Shown: one piece after another, positions 18,542-27,485 of the stretch
Layout of the letters: each line of letters opens with the position of its first letter
How positions within the stretch are numbered: the stretch's first letter is position 1
Source: JAJPKK01 sp963702755
GTDB lineage: Bacteria > Pseudomonadota > Alphaproteobacteria > Rhizobiales > Xanthobacteraceae
Assembly (NCBI GenBank): GCA_963702755.1
Contig: CAVPDZ010000010.1
Location: 124,001 to 188,000 of the forward strand
Direction of reading: 5' to 3'
DNA length: 64,000 bases
Notes under the pieces: generated by a model
The model's database searches: none
The model's input: only the letters and a program-made list of their open reading frames with translations
What the model was told of the DNA's origin: nothing
Program-made: the position numbers and the translations under genes

Positions 18542-19349
18542 ATGACACCGACCAGAGTTGCGATAGCAGGGCTCGGCACCATCGGGCGGGCATTGGCACG
18601 CCGGCTCGCCGGCGATCTGCCGGGACTGACGCTTGCCTGCGCGGCGGCGCGCGATCGCGCCAAAGCGCAGGCCTGGCTCGACGAAGCGGGCATCACCTGC
18701 CCGCTGGTCGAGTTCGATGCCTTTCCGGAGTATGCCGATCTCGCCGTCGAATGCGCGCCGGCGGCCGTGCTCGAGGCGGTCGTGACGCCGATGCTCAAGG
18801 CCGGCAAGCGCGTCATGGTGCTGAGCGCCGGTGCGCTGCTGCCGCGGCCTCATCTCATCGACCTCGCGCGCGAGACCGGCGGGCAGATCATCGTGCCGAC
18901 CGGCGCTTTGATCGGCCTCGATGCGGTCACGGCCGCGGCTGAAGGCGCGATCCAATCGGTGCGGATGATCACCCGCAAGCCGCCGCGCGGACTTGCCGGC
19001 GCGCCTTACCTCGTAAAGAACGCGATCTCGGTCGAAGGCCTCAATACCGCAAAACTGGTGTTCTCCGGCACGGCGCGGGAGGCGGCGGCGGGGTTTCCCG
19101 AGAACGTCAATGTGGCGGCGGCCTTGTCGCTCGCCGGCATCGGCCCTGACCTCACGACGATCGAGATCTGGGCGGACCCGGCCGTCGTCCGCAACTGCCA
19201 CACCATCGAGGTCGATGCCGGACTCGGCGCGGTTCTCGATGTCGATCGAGAACGTCCCTTCGGAGAACCCGAAGACCGGCCGCATCACGGCGCTGTCGGC
19301 CATCGCGGCGCTGCGCAAGATCAGCGCGCCAATGCGGGTCGGGACGTAA
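18542..19349 (+). pseudogene. nadX: aspartate dehydrogenase, frameshifted near the C-terminus
   Basis: A cytosolic NAD(P)-dependent enzyme of about 268 residues that oxidises L-aspartate to iminoaspartate for NAD synthesis, or runs in reverse. The Rossmann motif is VAIAGLGTIGRALARRLAG, followed by VECAPAAVLEAV and SAGALLPRPHLIDLA; the substrate region is IVPTGALIGLDAV and the conserved GFPENVNVAAALSLAGIGPD, containing the N-V-N signature of NadX. One inserted G in the GG at 19220-19221 shifts the last 45 residues; the corrected end is FSMSIENVPSENPKTGRITALS...ISAPMRVGT. The ATG at 18542 follows an AGAGGGG site; a GTG lies directly before it. Confidence 0.87.
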
Positions 19350-19429
19350 GTCTTGCGGGCCGATGGGACTTGGGATTAACTCGTGATGTTGCTTGCGGAG
19401 CTTTTCCAACTCATGACGTGTGTCGCCCG

Positions 19430-19535
19430 GCTTGACGGGGCGATCCGGTAACCCCTGTCTCTCATTGTGGCTCGACCTGACGTCGGTCGACAATCTGGTG
19501 GTTACCGGATGCCCGCTTTCGCGGGTATGACGCCG
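19430..19535. repeat. dispersed inverted repeat (GCCCGCTTTCGCGGGTATGA type)
   Basis: Outer arms ATCCGGTAACC (about 19443-19453) and GGTTACCGGAT (19500-19510) are inverse complements. They are followed by a second small hairpin, GCCCGCTTTCGCGGGT (19511-19526). This looks like the non-coding REP-like elements widespread in alphaproteobacterial genomes. It fills the gap between the convergent nadX and glutamate-synthase-like genes. Confidence 0.65.
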
Positions 19536-19573
19536 TAATTCACGAGAGGCTGCCCGTCTCCCGCACCACGTCG

Positions 19574-21199
19574 TCACATCGCGACGCGGAAGCTCTTCGG
19601 AGTGGCGACCTTCCACGCGTCGCGGAAGCGCGGGTCGTCGGTGCCGTCGATCAATTCGCCGGGCCGCAGTGTCGGGTAAAGCTCGTCATAGGTCGCGACC
19701 TCGCGCGCGGACAGACGGCGGGAGAAATGCGGCGGCATGAACTCGTTGGGATGATCGAGCCCGGCGGCGGCGACGATCTCCTTGAGCGCCTGCAGCGTCG
19801 ATTCGTGAAAATTGCGCACGCGCGCCCACTTGTCGTTCACCACGAGAGCGCGCTGGCGCGTCGGGTCCTGGGTCGCGACGCCGACGGGACACTGGTCGGT
19901 ATGGCAGCTTTGCGACTGGATGCAGCCGAGCGCGAACATGAAGCCGCGCGCGGCATTGCACCAGTCGGCGCCGAGCGCCATGGCGCGGGCAATATCGAAG
20001 GCGGACACGATCTTGCCGGCGGCGCCGAGCTTGACGCGGTCGCGCGCGTTGATCCCAATCAGGGCGTTGTGGACGAAATTGAGCCCCTCGCGCATCGGCA
20101 TGCCGAGGTGGTCGATGAATTCGAGCGGCGCCGCGCCGGTGCCGCCCTCCTTGCCATCCACCACGATGAAATCGGGATAGATGCCGGTGTCCAGCATCGC
20201 CTTGCACACCGCAAGGAATTCCCACGGATGGCCGACGCAGAGCTTGAATCCGGCGGGCTTGCCGCCGGACATGCGCCGCATCTCGCCGATGAACTGCATC
20301 ATCTCGATCGGCGTCGAGAACACCGAATGCCCGGATGGCGAGATGCAGTCGGCGCCCATGGGTACGCCGCGCGTGCGCGAAATCTCTTCCGAAACCTTCG
20401 CCGCGGGCAGCACGCCACCATGGCCGGGCTTGGCCCCCTGGCTCATTTTGAGCTCGACCATCTTGACCTGTTCGAGCGTCGCGGTCGCGGCGAAACGCTC
20501 GGCCGAGAAGCTGCCGTCAGGGTTACGGGCGCCGAAATAACCGGAGCCGATCTCCCAGATGATGTCGCCGCCGTTTTCGGCGTGATACGGGCTGAAACCG
20601 CCCTCGCCGGTATCGTGGGCGAAGTCGCCGGCCTTGGCCCCTTTGTTGAGCGCGCGAATCGCATTCGGGCTCAACGCGCCGAAGCTCATCGCGGAAATGT
20701 TGAACACCGAGGCGCTGTACGGCTTGGCGCAATCCGGTCCGCCGATTGCGATGCGGAACGGGGTCATCGCCAGCGGCCGCGGCTGCATCGAATGGCGGAT
20801 CCATTCGTAGCCTTCGGCATAGACGTCGTACTGGGTGCCGAACGGGCGCTTGTCGAGCACCATCTTGGCGCGCTGGTAGACCACCGCGCGCTTGTCGCGG
20901 CTGAACGGCGTGCCGTCCTTCTCGCCCTCGAAGAAATACTGCCGCATCTCGGGCCGCATTTCTTCGAGCAGGAACCGCAGATGCGCCGAGATCGGATAAT
21001 TGCGCAGCACCGCATGGCGCGTCTGGAACAGGTCGCGCGTGCCCAAAATCGCGAGCCAGGCGAACACCAACAACGGCACCGCCGCGATATTGAACGCCGC
21101 CGGAAAGGCGATGACGAGGATCAGGAGCGCGGCCGTGAGCAGAATGCACAGGGTGTAGACGATAAACCGGGCCGTAAAGGCGAGGCGCAGCACCTGCAT
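19574..21199 (-). CDS. FMN-binding glutamate synthase family protein, membrane-anchored
   Basis: A 541-residue protein with two membrane helices at the N-terminus (about 8-50) and a cytosolic glutamate-synthase-like barrel. Characteristic parts are FNISAMSFGALSPNAIRALNKGA, the FMN/substrate loop VDGKEGGTGAAPLEF, ARAMALGADWCNAARGFMFALGC, and a [3Fe-4S] cluster motif CIQSQSCHTDQCP. It lacks the amidotransferase half of GltB, so it is not a complete glutamate synthase; relatives are annotated as FMN-binding glutamate synthase family and their reaction is unsettled. The start at 21199 has a GGGGAGA site. Convergent with nadX; upstream is a gap of about 240 bases, then efp on the same strand. Confidence 0.88.
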   Translation of the reverse strand: MQVLRLAFTARFIVYTLCILLTAALLILVIAFPAAFNIAAVPLLVFAWLAILGTRDLFQTRHAVLRNYPISAHLRFLLEEMRPEMRQYFFEGEKDGTPFSRDKRAVVYQRAKMVLDKRPFGTQYDVYAEGYEWIRHSMQPRPLAMTPFRIAIGGPDCAKPYSASVFNISAMSFGALSPNAIRALNKGAKAGDFAHDTGEGGFSPYHAENGGDIIWEIGSGYFGARNPDGSFSAERFAATATLEQVKMVELKMSQGAKPGHGGVLPAAKVSEEISRTRGVPMGADCISPSGHSVFSTPIEMMQFIGEMRRMSGGKPAGFKLCVGHPWEFLAVCKAMLDTGIYPDFIVVDGKEGGTGAAPLEFIDHLGMPMREGLNFVHNALIGINARDRVKLGAAGKIVSAFDIARAMALGADWCNAARGFMFALGCIQSQSCHTDQCPVGVATQDPTRQRALVVNDKWARVRNFHESTLQALKEIVAAAGLDHPNEFMPPHFSRRLSAREVATYDELYPTLRPGELIDGTDDPRFRDAWKVATPKSFRVAM

Positions 21200-21439
21200 A
21201 GCGGTCTCCCCATCGGCGATCGGCATGTCCCTGCCGCCGCCGCCGCAAATGCAATCATCGGGCTAGAACAGAATTATGAAACACGCACACTGATGACGGC
21301 CAACAACTTGTCCGACAATAAGGTTAGTAACACGGAAGTGGGCTGTTTAGACCCCCATTTTCACGCCGGCCACAGCTTTTCGGACGAACCTGCATGATAA
21401 GCCGAGCGCCCGGCCGAAGCCGCTTTGCATCGCGCCGGA

Positions 21440-22006
21440 TCAATCCTTGGCGCGCTCAACGTAAGAGCCATCTTCGGTCGAAACCACGATCCGCGTGCCG
21501 GGGACGATGTGGGGCGGCACGCTGGTCCGCAGGCCATTCGAAAGGATCGCCGGCTTGTAGGAGGAGGATGCCGTCTGGCCTTTGGTGGTCGGCTCGGTCT
21601 CGGTCACTTCGAGCGTCACCCGCGGCGGCAATTCGATCCCCACCGGCGTGGCTTCGTGCATGCTGAGACGGACCTTCATTTCCGGCTGCAGGAACGCAGC
21701 CTGGCTGCCGATGAGGTCCTCCTGCAGCGTGATCTGATCATAGTTTTCCATGTTCATGAAATGGAAACCGTCGCCGTCCTGATAGAGGAACTGGAATTCG
21801 CGCTCTTCGACGTGAGCCCGCTCAACCTGATCGGTGGTCTTGTAGCGCTGCGATGCCTTTACTCCGTCGCTGAGCCGACGCATGTCGATCTGCGTGACCG
21901 GAGTGCCCTTGCCGGGATGGATGTTTTCGGCGGTCAGGATGACGTAGAGCCTGCCGTCCATGTCGACGATGTTGCCCTTGCGAAGCGAACTGGCGATGAC
22001 TTTCAC
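21440..22006 (-). CDS. efp: translation elongation factor P
   Basis: A 188-residue EF-P, the factor that relieves ribosome stalling at polyproline. The KOW-like N-terminal domain has HPGKG with Lys33 at the loop tip, the position modified by EpmA-type enzymes; the OB domains end in the family-typical NGLRTSVPPHIVPGTRIVVSTEDGSYVERAKD. Full family length, no anomalies. No modification enzyme (epmA/epmB or earP) is visible in this window. The downstream gene on the same strand, at 19574-21199, is about 240 bases away. Confidence 0.96.
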   Translation of the reverse strand: MKVIASSLRKGNIVDMDGRLYVILTAENIHPGKGTPVTQIDMRRLSDGVKASQRYKTTDQVERAHVEEREFQFLYQDGDGFHFMNMENYDQITLQEDLIGSQAAFLQPEMKVRLSMHEATPVGIELPPRVTLEVTETEPTTKGQTASSSYKPAILSNGLRTSVPPHIVPGTRIVVSTEDGSYVERAKD

Positions 22007-22167
22007 GAGTTGAAATCCTTCGATCGGTAAACGATGGCGCTACGCATGCCGAAATGGGCGCCCAGAGGGCGCCCTTCAAGGCGTTCGCGGCCGGATTCGC
22101 GGCCGCAACATACCGATCTTGCGCTCGCGCGCCAGCTTTTTCGGCGGTTCATTCGCCGCGCCAGTAG

Positions 22168-22235
22168 GGCGCAATAGCGCAGCGTGTTGCGCCGTCTTCG
22201 CGGTCCCTCAGCGCAATGCGCTGCGCTATTGCGCC
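22168..22235. repeat. perfect 17-bp inverted repeat
   Basis: GGCGCAATAGCGCAGCG (22168-22184) and its exact inverse complement (22219-22235) enclose a 34-base centre. The centre contains a shorter relative (GTGTTGCGCC ... AGCGCAATGCG). It lies between two same-strand genes (upstream of efp, downstream of the ModA-like receptor), so it would form a long hairpin in the receptor's transcript. It resembles the dispersed palindromes of Bradyrhizobium-like genomes. Confidence 0.75.
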
Positions 22236-22256
22236 ATACGCCTGATTTATCGAGTT

Positions 22257-23012
22257 CTATCGCGGCTCCATGCCGGTTGCCTTCCAGTGCGCGGCGGAAT
22301 CCTTGCTGGCAATGAGCCGCGCGAGAGCCGCCGCCGGCTCGCCCGCCGTGCTCTTGGCCGAGATCGCGACGTCGTAATTGGTGTAGGCCTGCAGCGGCGC
22401 CGGGACCGGGCCGGCATATTTCACGAACGGGCGGATCTCGCTGATGTTGAACATGCCGAGTTCGAACTCGCCCTTGGCGATCTCCTGCTGCCCCGGATCA
22501 AGGCCGACCACCTTGGTCTTGCTCTTCAGCGCATCGGTGAGACCGGCGTCCGCGAGGATGTGCTGAATCAGGATGCCGCTGCCGTTGGGCATCGCGGGAT
22601 CGCCGACCGCAATCGACTTTGCCGACATCAGGGTCTTTTTGAACGCATCGGCGCTCGATAGGTCGGGTGCCGCCGTTCCTGGCTTGATGGCGACACCGAT
22701 GCCGCCGCGCACCACCGGCACGCGGCTGCCCGCCTTGACGCCGCCGGCCTTGTCGTACTCGTCCATGGCCGGCACCGATTGCACCACCACGTCGAACACC
22801 TCGGCCTTGAGCTTCTGCGGCACGACGAGCGGCGAACCGGCGGTGTATTTCACCTTATGGCCGGTCGCCTTGGTGAAATCCTCGACGATCTTGTCGAGCG
22901 AGCCTTTCACGGCCCCGACGCTGATCAGCGTGATCTCGTCTGCGACGACAGGCCCGGACGGCCAGGCGGCCAAAAGCGTCAGCGCAACGCCGCCGCACAG
23001 AATCGAACGCAT
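22257..23012 (-). CDS. molybdate-receptor-like (ModA-type) periplasmic substrate-binding protein
   Basis: A 251-residue protein: signal peptide to about residue 24 (AWPSGPVVADE), then a type-II periplasmic binding fold. Elements are ITLISVGAVKGSLDKIVEDFTKATGHKV, FDVVVQSVPAMDEYDKAGGV and PNGSGILIQHILADAGLTDALKSK. The layout fits the ModA/SBP_bac_11 family, receptors for molybdate, tungstate or other small anions. The exact ligand is uncertain because the oxyanion-binding Ser/Thr set is not fully typical and no modBC genes are near. The start at 23012 has GGAGGAAG. Divergent from the VOC gene. Confidence 0.8.
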   Translation of the reverse strand: MRSILCGGVALTLLAAWPSGPVVADEITLISVGAVKGSLDKIVEDFTKATGHKVKYTAGSPLVVPQKLKAEVFDVVVQSVPAMDEYDKAGGVKAGSRVPVVRGGIGVAIKPGTAAPDLSSADAFKKTLMSAKSIAVGDPAMPNGSGILIQHILADAGLTDALKSKTKVVGLDPGQQEIAKGEFELGMFNISEIRPFVKYAGPVPAPLQAYTNYDVAISAKSTAGEPAAALARLIASKDSAAHWKATGMEPR

Positions 23013-23137
23013 GTTTCTTCCTCCCATCGTTTTTGGATATGTAATCTTATCCCGTGAGGCCGAGTCCGACCAGACCGACCGCATAGACGGGATCGGCGCG
23101 GAGCCTTAAGACCGCCGACGGAGGAACAGGTGCCCCA

Positions 23138-24033
23138 ATGATCAGTGCAAAGCGAATCGGCCATGCCACTTTCGAGACGCCGGATATGGAACGGCAGATC
23201 GACTACTATCGCGACACGGTTGGCCTCGTGGTCGCTGGCCGCGAAAACGGCCGTGTCTTTCTTGCCTCGCCGCTCGGCCAGCTGGCAATCGTCCTGGAGA
23301 AGGGAGAGCACCAGCGCTGCAGCCGGCTTGCATTCGAGGTCGCGCGTGATCTCGACGCTCGCGAACTGACGCGGCGCCTCGAGGCCATGGGCCTCAAAGC
23401 GGAGCCGTGCAGCGATGCGTTGCCCGGTGTTTCGCGGCTCGTCAGCTTTTCCGATCCCAAAGGGACCAAGATCGATCTGTTCTCCGAGTGGAGTTTCCTC
23501 GATGTGAAGCCGATGGCCTCCGCCGGCACCGCGGCGCAGAAGCTTGGTCACATCGCGTTCTATCACCCCGATCCCAAGGCGATATCCGAGTTCTATGCGG
23601 CGACGCTGGGCTTCCGCGTATCGGACTGGATCGGCGATTTTTTCGTCTTCATGCGCTGCGGCGTCGACCACCACACGGTCAACTTCCTCCGCGCCGACCG
23701 CACCACCATGCAGCACATGGCGTTCGAGATGCGCGACGCGCATCAGTTGAATGCGGCGTGCGATCTTCTCGCGCGGCAACGCATCCAGATCTTGTGGGGT
23801 CCGGTGCGTCACGGACCGGGTCACAACATCGCGGTCTACCACCGCAACCCCGACGACCAGATCATCGAGCTCTTCTGCGAGCTCGACCGCATGGCGGACG
23901 AGGAACTCGGCTATTTCGAGCCGCGCCCGTGGCATCGCGACCGACCGCAGAAGCCCAAGGTGTGGGACCCGACCCCGCCGCGCGACCTCTGGGGCATGCC
24001 GCCGTCCCCGAGTTCCTCCGCCCGTCGAAGTAA
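23138..24033 (+). CDS. two-domain VOC family (extradiol dioxygenase-like) protein, 3' end frameshifted
   Basis: A cytosolic protein of about 298 residues with two VOC domains (about 4-125 and 135-255), as in 2,3-dihydroxybiphenyl 1,2-dioxygenases. Metal ligand candidates are His9 (RIGHATFE), His143 (KLGHIAFY) or His of TMQHMAFEM, and Glu of QIIELFCEL. As sequenced, the frame runs on to 24259 and overlaps the convergent ABC receptor gene by more than 200 bases. Adding one G near 24003 gives a tail ending PEFLRPSK with a stop at 24033, just clear of the neighbour, so a one-base deletion is likely. Substrate unknown; probably an aromatic meta-cleavage step. Confidence 0.8.
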
Positions 24034-24051
24034 GGCGTCGGCGACGCGGAA

Positions 24052-24998
24052 CTACGGCGCCTTCACGACTAGCGTCGCGGCGTCCATCGGCTTCGTCACC
24101 TGGCCGAGTTCGGTGAGGACCTTGATCCAGGGTTCGAGCGACTTCGGCTCGAGGTTGGCGTCGTATTCGGGGATGGGGATGGTCTTCACCACCCCCTCCG
24201 GCAGCCGCGTGTATTTGCCGAGGATCGCGCGCAACTCCTCCGGATTGGTCTTGACGTAGTTCGCGCCCTCGATCAGTGACGCAATCCACGCCTTGAGCAC
24301 ATCCGGGTGTGCCGTCGCCCAGTCACGCTCGGCAATCCACATCGTGCCGTGGGTCGGGTCGGCAACCGAGAGCACCGGGTCGCCGATCGAGACATTGCCG
24401 GCGGCAAGGAGCGGTGTCACGAACGGCTCGATCACCTCGACGGCATCGAGGCGCTGCGCCTTGAGCTGGTCCGGCATGTTCGGGAAGGGCACTTCGACCG
24501 CGCGGACGGAACTCGGGTCGACGCCGTTCGTCTTCAGCCAATGGAGCGTCGAGACATGGATGAGCGAGCCGAGGGCGACAGCAGCAATCAGCTTGCCCTT
24601 GAGGTCCTGCGGACCTTTGATTCCGGAAGTCCTTGCGCACGATGATCTCGACCGAGCGGTGCGCTCCCGAATTCGATCCAGCCGCCGGCGACGCCGACGA
24701 CGTTGAGGCCCTTGGCGGCGGCATTGATGAGATCGGGCGGCGTTGCCGGCGCAATGTCGAATTGCTTGCCGACCGTGCCGGGCAGGAGGCCGATGTTCTG
24801 GATCACCGCGAGGCTCACGTCGAGGCCGTGACGCTCGAAAATGCCGGTGTCCTTGGCGATCCAGGCCGGCAGCCATGTCGCGGCAGGAATATAGGCGGAG
24901 CGGATCTTCGTCGGCGTTTGCGCCGCGGCCGGGAGTGCCAGAATGACGATCGTCGCCGCCGCGCCGAGCAGCGACTTGATCGATGAAGCTCGCGACAT
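24052..24998 (-). pseudogene. NMT1/SsuA-type ABC transporter substrate-binding protein, frameshifted twice
   Basis: Repaired, about 314 residues: a periplasmic receptor of the aliphatic sulfonate/nitrate/taurine type. Signal peptide (AAATIVILALPAAAQ), then IRSAYIPAATWLPAWIAKDTGIFERHGLDV, VSLAVIQNIGLLPGTVGKQFDIAPATPPDL, GIKGPQDLKGKLIA and a C-terminal lobe ending ATLVVKAP. Two inserted bases break it: one in CCC at 24665-24667, one in GG at 24625-24626. Corrected, the middle reads FGAHRSVEIIVRKDFGIKGPQDL. It is the first gene upstream of two permeases and an ATPase on the same strand in a reversed order (receptor last). Confidence 0.85.
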
Positions 24999-25029
24999 TG
25001 CGCCCCTCCGTTGTTCTTTTGAACGTTTC

Positions 25030-25806
25030 CTACCGTAACGCGCCGTGACGCGGCGGCCACCGCCGCAGCACGACGCCCTCCACTATGGCAAAGATCAGCC
25101 CGAGCAGGAATGCCAGCACGCCGACGATTGCGAGCAATCCGAACACCTGGGCGGAATTGTAGGCGCGCTGCGCCAGCGTCATCAACACGCCGATGCCCGG
25201 AACGCCGGTGAACATTTCGACGAGCAGCGTGGTGATGATGGCGATCGAGAGCGCGAGCCGCACGCCGATGAGGAAATCGGGAATGGTCGCCGGGATGACG
25301 ATCTTCCACAGGCTCTCCATGCGCGAGAGCCGGAGCGAGCGGGCGACGTCGAACAGCAGGCTGCGGATATTGGCAACGCCCGTAATGGTGTTGAGCAGGA
25401 CCGGCCAAGACGCGGTGATGGCGATCACGGCGATCTTCATCCCCGGCGAGTAGCCGGCGATCAGCACCGCAATCGGGATCGTGACCGGCGGCGGCAGCGC
25501 GCGCAGGAATTCGAGCAGCATGCTCGACCATTGCCGCACCGTGACACTGGTGCCGATCAGGAGGCCGAGCGCGAAGCCTGCGATGCAGCCGAGCGCGAGC
25601 CCGGCGACGAACGTCCACAGCGTTGCCTCGACCGCGGGCCGCAGCGCGCCGCTTTGCGCGAGTTGCACGATCGCGGTCCACCACAGCGACGGCCGCGGAA
25701 AGTTCGGCGACGGCCCTTGCTGCACGACCTGCCACACAAGAAGCCCGACGACGAGCGGCGCGAACCCCCACGGCGAGGGCATGAACGCGGTGAGCCGCCG
25801 CATCAT
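25030..25806 (-). CDS. ABC transporter permease (SsuC/TauC type), intact
   Basis: A 258-residue inner-membrane permease of the BPD_transp_1 family with about six helices. The cytoplasmic EAA-like loop that contacts the ATPase is FDVARSLRLSRMESLWKIVIPATIPDFLIGVRLALSIA (about residues 145-180). The start overlaps the end of the upstream permease gene (ATGA, 25803-25806). Part of the importer with the genes on either side; two different permeases imply a heterodimeric channel. The compound carried is not evident. Confidence 0.88.
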   Translation of the reverse strand: MMRRLTAFMPSPWGFAPLVVGLLVWQVVQQGPSPNFPRPSLWWTAIVQLAQSGALRPAVEATLWTFVAGLALGCIAGFALGLLIGTSVTVRQWSSMLLEFLRALPPPVTIPIAVLIAGYSPGMKIAVIAITASWPVLLNTITGVANIRSLLFDVARSLRLSRMESLWKIVIPATIPDFLIGVRLALSIAIITTLLVEMFTGVPGIGVLMTLAQRAYNSAQVFGLLAIVGVLAFLLGLIFAIVEGVVLRRWPPRHGALR

Positions 25807-26580
25807 GTGCGGCTCCATTCGGCGCGCGGGCGGCGGAATTCGCCGGGCAAAATCAACTTCGCGGCACCGATCAACGCCGCATTGAGCACGATGCCAAGGA
25901 CGCCGATGATGAACACGTAGCCGAACATGGTGTCGGGCCGCAGCGCCGCCGCCTCGCGCACCACCGCATAGCCGAGGCCCTCGGGGTTCCCGATCATCTC
26001 GACCGCGACCGCCATGATGAGCGCAAGCGTCATCGACAGCCGCAGGCCGACCAGGATCGCAGGTGCGGTTGCCGGCGCGAATATCGTCAGCGTCGCGGCC
26101 GGGCCCGACATCGCGGAACGATCGCGCGACATCGTGAAGACGCGACGGAATCGCCGCAAACCCCGCCATGGTGTTGACGAGGATCGGCCACACGGTCGGA
26201 ATCACGATCACGATCAGCTCGGTTTCGAGCGAGAAGCCGTAGAGCAGGATCGCGACCGGCACGAAGGCGATGCCGGGCAGCGGACGCAACGCCTCGACGG
26301 TCGCGAGACAGTAGCGCCGCGCGAGCGGCGACAGGCCGAGTGTCGCCCCCGCGACGATGCCGACGCAGATCGAGATCAGCCAGCCGACGAGCGCCGCATT
26401 CAAGGTGTGGCCGATCTCGCCGAAGACCTCGCCGTTCTGCGCCATTTCGACGAGCGCGCCGGCGATCACCGAAGGCGCCGGCAGATAGTCGAAATCGAGG
26501 AGACGGCTGCGCACCGCCGCTTCCCACACTGCGAGGAAGATGACGACGCCGCCGATGCCGCGCAGCGTTTCGCCCTTCAT
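25803..26580 (-). pseudogene. ABC transporter permease (SsuC/TauC type), frameshifted
   Basis: Repaired, about 258 residues: the first permease of the operon. N-terminal part GIGGVVIFLAVWEAAVRSRLL and LSPLARRYCLATVEALRPLPGIAFVPVAILLYG; C-terminal part ATAPAILVGLRLSMTLALIMAVAVEMIG and VFIIGVLGIVLNAALIG. One extra base in the GG at 26115-26116 splits the EAA-like loop; corrected it reads PSRLHDVARSFAMSGPAATLTIFAPATAPAI. It starts at 26580 inside the stop of the ATPase (ATGA, 26577-26580), and the coupled start sits in a 15-bp tandem repeat. Confidence 0.85.
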
Positions 26581-27389
26581 GCCGAGCCCCCGATGGCCGA
26601 GCCCCCGATGGCCGAGCCCCCGATCGCCAAGCCCCCGATCGAATCGTGAACTTCGTGGCGCAGGCGCAGGAAGGCCGGCAGCTCGCGCGTCGTCACCTGA
26701 TGGCGCGGGAACGGGATATCGACAGCGAAGATGCGCGTGATAGCGCCCGGCGAACCGGAGAGCACGGCAACGCGGTTGCCGAGATAGACCGCCTCCTCGA
26801 TATCGTGGGTAATGAACACGATGCTGGCATGCGTCTCCGCGCGCACCCGCAGGAGTTCGTCCTGCAGCGACGCCTTTGTCATTGCGTCGAGCGCCGCGAA
26901 CGGCTCGTCCATCAGCAGCACCGAGGGGTTGGCGACGAGGGCGCGCGCGATCTGGACGCGCTGCTGCATGCCGCCGGAAAGCTGCCAGGGATAATCGTTG
27001 GCATTGCGCTCGAGGCCGACGAGCTTGAGCGTCGCACCAATGCGACCCGCCCGCGCGGCGCGATCGAGCTTGCGCGGCAGGCCGAGCGCCACGTTGTTCG
27101 CGACCGTGCGCCATTGCAGCAGAGCGTTAGTATAGTCCTGGAAGACGATGGCGACGCCGTCCTGCGGGCCGTCGATGGGCGTGCCGCGAAATTTCAACGT
27201 CCCCGAGCTTTGGCGATTGAGGCCGGCCAACAGCCGCAGCAGCGACGTCTTTCCGGTGCCCGACGCGCCGACGATGGTGAGGATCTCGCCCTGCGTCACC
27301 GCAAAGGTGATGTCGCGCAGGATTGTCCGCTCGCCGCCGCTGACCGGAAGCGCCAGCCCAACATTGTCGAGATCAAAGATGGTCTGCAT
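26577..27389 (-). CDS. ABC transporter ATP-binding protein (SsuB/TauB type)
   Basis: A 270-residue ATPase, first gene of the importer operon (ATPase - permease - permease - receptor). Walker A GASGTGKTS (about 41-49), Q-loop IVFQDYTNALLQWR, signature LSGGMQQRVQIARALV, Walker B VLLMDEPFAALD and switch His in ITHDIEEA. The last 20 residues are a low-complexity tail of IGGxA repeats (IGGLA then IGGSA three times) encoded by the tandem repeat at 26579-26640; such a tail is not part of the family. The start at 27389 directly follows a palindromic repeat region. Confidence 0.92.
   Translation of the reverse strand: MQTIFDLDNVGLALPVSGGERTILRDITFAVTQGEILTIVGASGTGKTSLLRLLAGLNRQSSGTLKFRGTPIDGPQDGVAIVFQDYTNALLQWRTVANNVALGLPRKLDRAARAGRIGATLKLVGLERNANDYPWQLSGGMQQRVQIARALVANPSVLLMDEPFAALDAMTKASLQDELLRVRAETHASIVFITHDIEEAVYLGNRVAVLSGSPGAITRIFAVDIPFPRHQVTTRELPAFLRLRHEVHDSIGGLAIGGSAIGGSAIGGSA
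26579..26640. repeat. 15-bp tandem repeat, about 4 copies, at a coupled stop/start
   Basis: Four head-to-tail copies of a 15-base unit (ATGGCCGAGCCCCCG on the + strand, the first copy one base short and the last slightly diverged as ATCGCCAAGCCCCCG). Because 15 is a multiple of three, copy-number change keeps the ATPase frame, adding or removing IGGSA. The repeat covers the ATPase stop and the ATG of the next permease. Confidence 0.85.
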
Positions 27390-27407
27390 GCGGTTGAATC
27401 ATATGCC

Positions 27408-27485
27408 GAGGGTGGGCAAAGCGAAGCGTGCCCACGCGCCGATGGTGCGGGCGCACGCGAAACGTCCGTGCTTTGCCACCCTACC
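27408..27485. repeat. dispersed palindromic repeat, GTAGGGTGGGCAAAGC family (indel-damaged)
   Basis: Arms GGGTGGGCAAAGCG at the left and GTGCTTTGCCACCCTAC at the right, with a CGTGCCCACGCGCC core. Against the other copies the right arm lacks one C (GCCACCC instead of GCCCACCC), which looks like a one-base deletion error. The TAG in this arm is the probable stop codon of cobD (27481-27483, minus strand). Confidence 0.75.

Noticed and set aside
19727..21397. Long open frame (556 codons) antisense to the glutamate-synthase-like gene
   Set aside because: It is a shadow of the real gene on the other strand: its composition is Arg/His/Ala/Asp-rich without any domain, and the minus-strand protein has a complete FMN/Fe-S enzyme sequence.
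22979..24289. Minus-strand open frame of 436 codons overlapping the VOC protein
   Set aside because: Shadow of the VOC and adjoining genes, with no domain, and both flanking real genes have convincing starts.
26579..26640. Short regularly spaced repeat considered as a CRISPR array
   Set aside because: The units are contiguous 15-mers without unique spacers and lie inside coding DNA; no cas genes are in the window.
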